A program made the position numbers and the translations under genes. From contig NZ_JAFCLG010000001.1 in the NCBI RefSeq assembly GCF_018129685.1, positions 992,001 to 1,056,000 on the forward strand: a DNA stretch of 64,000 bases. The letters run 5' to 3'. A model generated the notes under the pieces. That model did no database searches, had not been told where the DNA came from, and worked only from the letters and a program-made list of their open reading frames with translations. This document shows, in pieces, positions 62,622 through 64,000 of this stretch. Position 1 is the stretch's first letter; every line of letters begins with the position of its first letter. Source of the stretch: Bradyrhizobium manausense (GTDB lineage Bacteria > Pseudomonadota > Alphaproteobacteria > Rhizobiales > Xanthobacteraceae).

Positions 62622-63525
62622 TCACTCCCTCCGAACTGATCGGCTTGTTGTTGTTGTGCACTGATATCGCGACCGGTTTGCGCGAGATGCGCGCGTTGAA
62701 GACGTCGCCTTCGGCGCCCTCCATCAGGCTGCCGAGCGAACGGCCGAGCGCAACCATCAGCGGCGCGACTTCGGCATGCAGACGCTGCTCGTCATACATC
62801 GCCGAGAGCAGCCCGATCGTGACGACCACGAAGGTCTGGTACTGCGGCGACCAGATCGGCACGGCGAGGCCATTGATGTGCGGGCTCCACAAACCGCAAG
62901 CCGTGACATAGCCGCGCTCGCGCAGCGACTGCCTGTTGGCCTCGATGCGGGGCTTCAGGATCTTGGCAGCCTCGGGAGCCTCGCGCTCCATCTCGGCGAT
63001 ATAGGCATCGCCAATTTCCGGAGACAGCGCAGCCGTGTAGGCCGCGCCCGCGGCGGTCGACGCCATCGAGATGCGGCTGCCGGTGCCCTCGTGCAGGCCG
63101 AGCGCGGCGGCCGAGCGCGCGAACTGCAGATAGACGAGATGGAAGCGATCGGGCACGACGAAGCCGACGGTGCCCGGAAGCCGCTCGGCGACTTCCTGCA
63201 GCCGCTGGCGGATCATGCTGCGCAGCTGCGCGCCCTTCATCATCGAGACGCTCATCGCCACCGCGCTCGGGCCGATGCGATATTTCTGGTCGCGCGGCAG
63301 ATAGACGAGCTGGCCCATGCGCGTCAGCGTGTGCGTGAGCCGCGACACGGTGGAGCGCGGCAAGCCGCAGCGATTTGAAATCTCGAGATTGCCGAGCCTC
63401 GCCTCGTGGCCCTCGAAGCATCGCAACACGTCGAACGCGCGCGACACCACCTGGATCACATCACCTTCGCCGGCATCGCCAGCGAGTGCACCTTGCCTGC
63501 TTAAACGCTCCGAACGTCGTCCCAT
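62551..63525 (-). CDS. IclR family transcriptional regulator
   Basis: This 324-residue regulator has an N-terminal winged helix with VVSRAFDVLRCFEGHEARLGNLEISNRCGLPRSTVSRLTHTLTRMG, typical of IclR, and an effector domain with TGSRISMASTAAGAAYTAALS, then the C-terminal VPIWSPQYQTFVVVTIG. The last 70 nt of the gene overlap the start of the carboxylase gene, so translational coupling is likely. It probably controls the acyl-CoA carboxylase unit. The effector is unknown. Confidence 0.87.
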   Translation of the reverse strand: MGRRSERLSRQGALAGDAGEGDVIQVVSRAFDVLRCFEGHEARLGNLEISNRCGLPRSTVSRLTHTLTRMGQLVYLPRDQKYRIGPSAVAMSVSMMKGAQLRSMIRQRLQEVAERLPGTVGFVVPDRFHLVYLQFARSAAALGLHEGTGSRISMASTAAGAAYTAALSPEIGDAYIAEMEREAPEAAKILKPRIEANRQSLRERGYVTACGLWSPHINGLAVPIWSPQYQTFVVVTIGLLSAMYDEQRLHAEVAPLMVALGRSLGSLMEGAEGDVFNARISRKPVAISVHNNNKPISSEGVNELEAGTRRARPARSLRAGDGRR

Positions 63526-63620
63526 GTTCCCTACCGTTTGTTCCGCTGTGCGGAATTAAATTCCACTTTGTGAACGACGCTACCTCAGGCGTTTTGCCAT
63601 CACAACAAAAAGGCGATGGC

Positions 63621-63994
63621 ATGCCAGAAATTAAGATCGCACCGACGTCGCGAGCCGCATCCGCGCAACTCCCGCGCAAGTTGGAGAAACCGTCGCCGAT
63701 GGTGACGACGTTGTGGTCGTCGAAGCCATGAAGATGGAGATACCAGTGCCCTCGCCCGCATCGGGTACGCTCAAATCACTGCTCGTGACGATCGACGACC
63801 TCGTCGCCGAAGGCCAGTCGATCGCGATGGTCGCAAGCCGAGCGCGCAGCCTGCGGCTTTCCATCCGCGACTTATCTGAAACACACAACACGACAATCCC
63901 GCGCGGCGTCTTGCGTTCGGACGTCGCGGCACACGCATTGGCTTGCGGGATGGGTTGCGCGTGGCCAGATTGCGTTGCACAAGTGAGCCGATGA
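63621..63994 (+). pseudogene. biotin carboxyl carrier protein, frame-disrupted
   Basis: ATGCCAGAAATTAAGATC at 63621 gives MPEIKI, the usual BCCP start, preceded by AAGGCG. After codon 6 two bases (63639-63640) do not fit, and the reading continues one frame over as TDVASRIRATPAQVGETVADGDDVVVVEAMKMEIPV, carrying the biotinylation site EAMKMEI, and SGTLKSLLVTIDDLVAEGQSIAMV. A single missing base would restore a normal 70-residue biotinyl domain. In the shifted frame the first stop is a TAA overlapping 63631-63633; the downstream stop is at 63994, adding about 55 unusual residues. Either a real pseudogene or a sequencing error. Partner of the acyl-CoA carboxylase at 61062. Confidence 0.75.
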
Positions 63995-64000
63995 TAGCGC

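Overview
The window looks like chromosomal DNA of an alphaproteobacterium of the Bradyrhizobium group (Nitrobacteraceae). The basis is high GC throughout, rhizobial-type housekeeping genes (guaA, rsmB, guaB, a ppx-rlmE pair), many acyl-CoA, MaoC and SDR genes, Tad pilus genes, and several families of dispersed palindromic repeats of the kind scattered through Bradyrhizobium chromosomes. No rRNA, tRNA, CRISPR array, transposase, integrase or replication origin was recognised.

Layout. 1-2.35 kb: the 3' part of a DUF5682 gene overlapping a von Willebrand A (VWA) protein. 2.36-10 kb: small genes and regulators, including a degraded LysR remnant, a MarR-GNAT fusion with an operator over its own start codon, an MFS transporter, a peptide-deformylase-like protein lacking key metal ligands, an SDR-DCC pair, an AraC-GyrI regulator, a VapC-type toxin-antitoxin module and a VOC protein. 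10.2-12.8 kb: an AT-richer two-gene island, a DUF262/GmrS-like protein with a DGQQR motif and a PIN-like nuclease, inserted just past the 3' end of guaA. This is the best candidate in the window for a little-described system, probably anti-phage. 12.9-27.1 kb: core genes guaA, csp, rsmB, guaB and ppx-rlmE, interspersed with MAPEG, metallophosphoesterase, NADP-dependent oxidoreductase and DHA2 transporter genes. 27.3-34.1 kb: a stand-alone xanthine-dehydrogenase-type molybdenum subunit, a hot-dog protein and a yaiI/ABC-F/D-threonine-aldolase-like operon.

34.2-44.7 kb: a long leftward catabolic block. mmsA, an acyl-CoA dehydrogenase, 3-hydroxyisobutyryl-CoA hydrolase and mmsB form the lower valine pathway. 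They are followed by an acyl-CoA synthetase, MaoC hydratase, SDR and flavoprotein, with a divergent LysR regulator at the head. 44.8-50.5 kb: TetR, PaaI thioesterase, enoyl-CoA hydratase, thiolase, an MFS carrier and acetoacetate decarboxylase, continuing the acyl-CoA/ketone theme. 50.7-54.9 kb: a patatin, a LysR regulator and a divergent MBL-hydrolase/alpha-beta-hydrolase pair. 54.9-59 kb: three TadE/TadG pilus genes and a DUF900 hydrolase. 59.5-64 kb: an FAD-linked D-2-hydroxyacid dehydrogenase, an IclR regulator overlapping an acyl-CoA carboxylase beta subunit, and a frame-disrupted biotin carrier gene.

Palindromic repeats fill most gaps over 80 bp. In three places a repeat supplies the stop codon of the adjoining gene. 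A separate, non-palindromic three-block repeat occurs twice, near 5.2 and 51.9 kb. All functional assignments come from reading motifs by eye; no database search was run.
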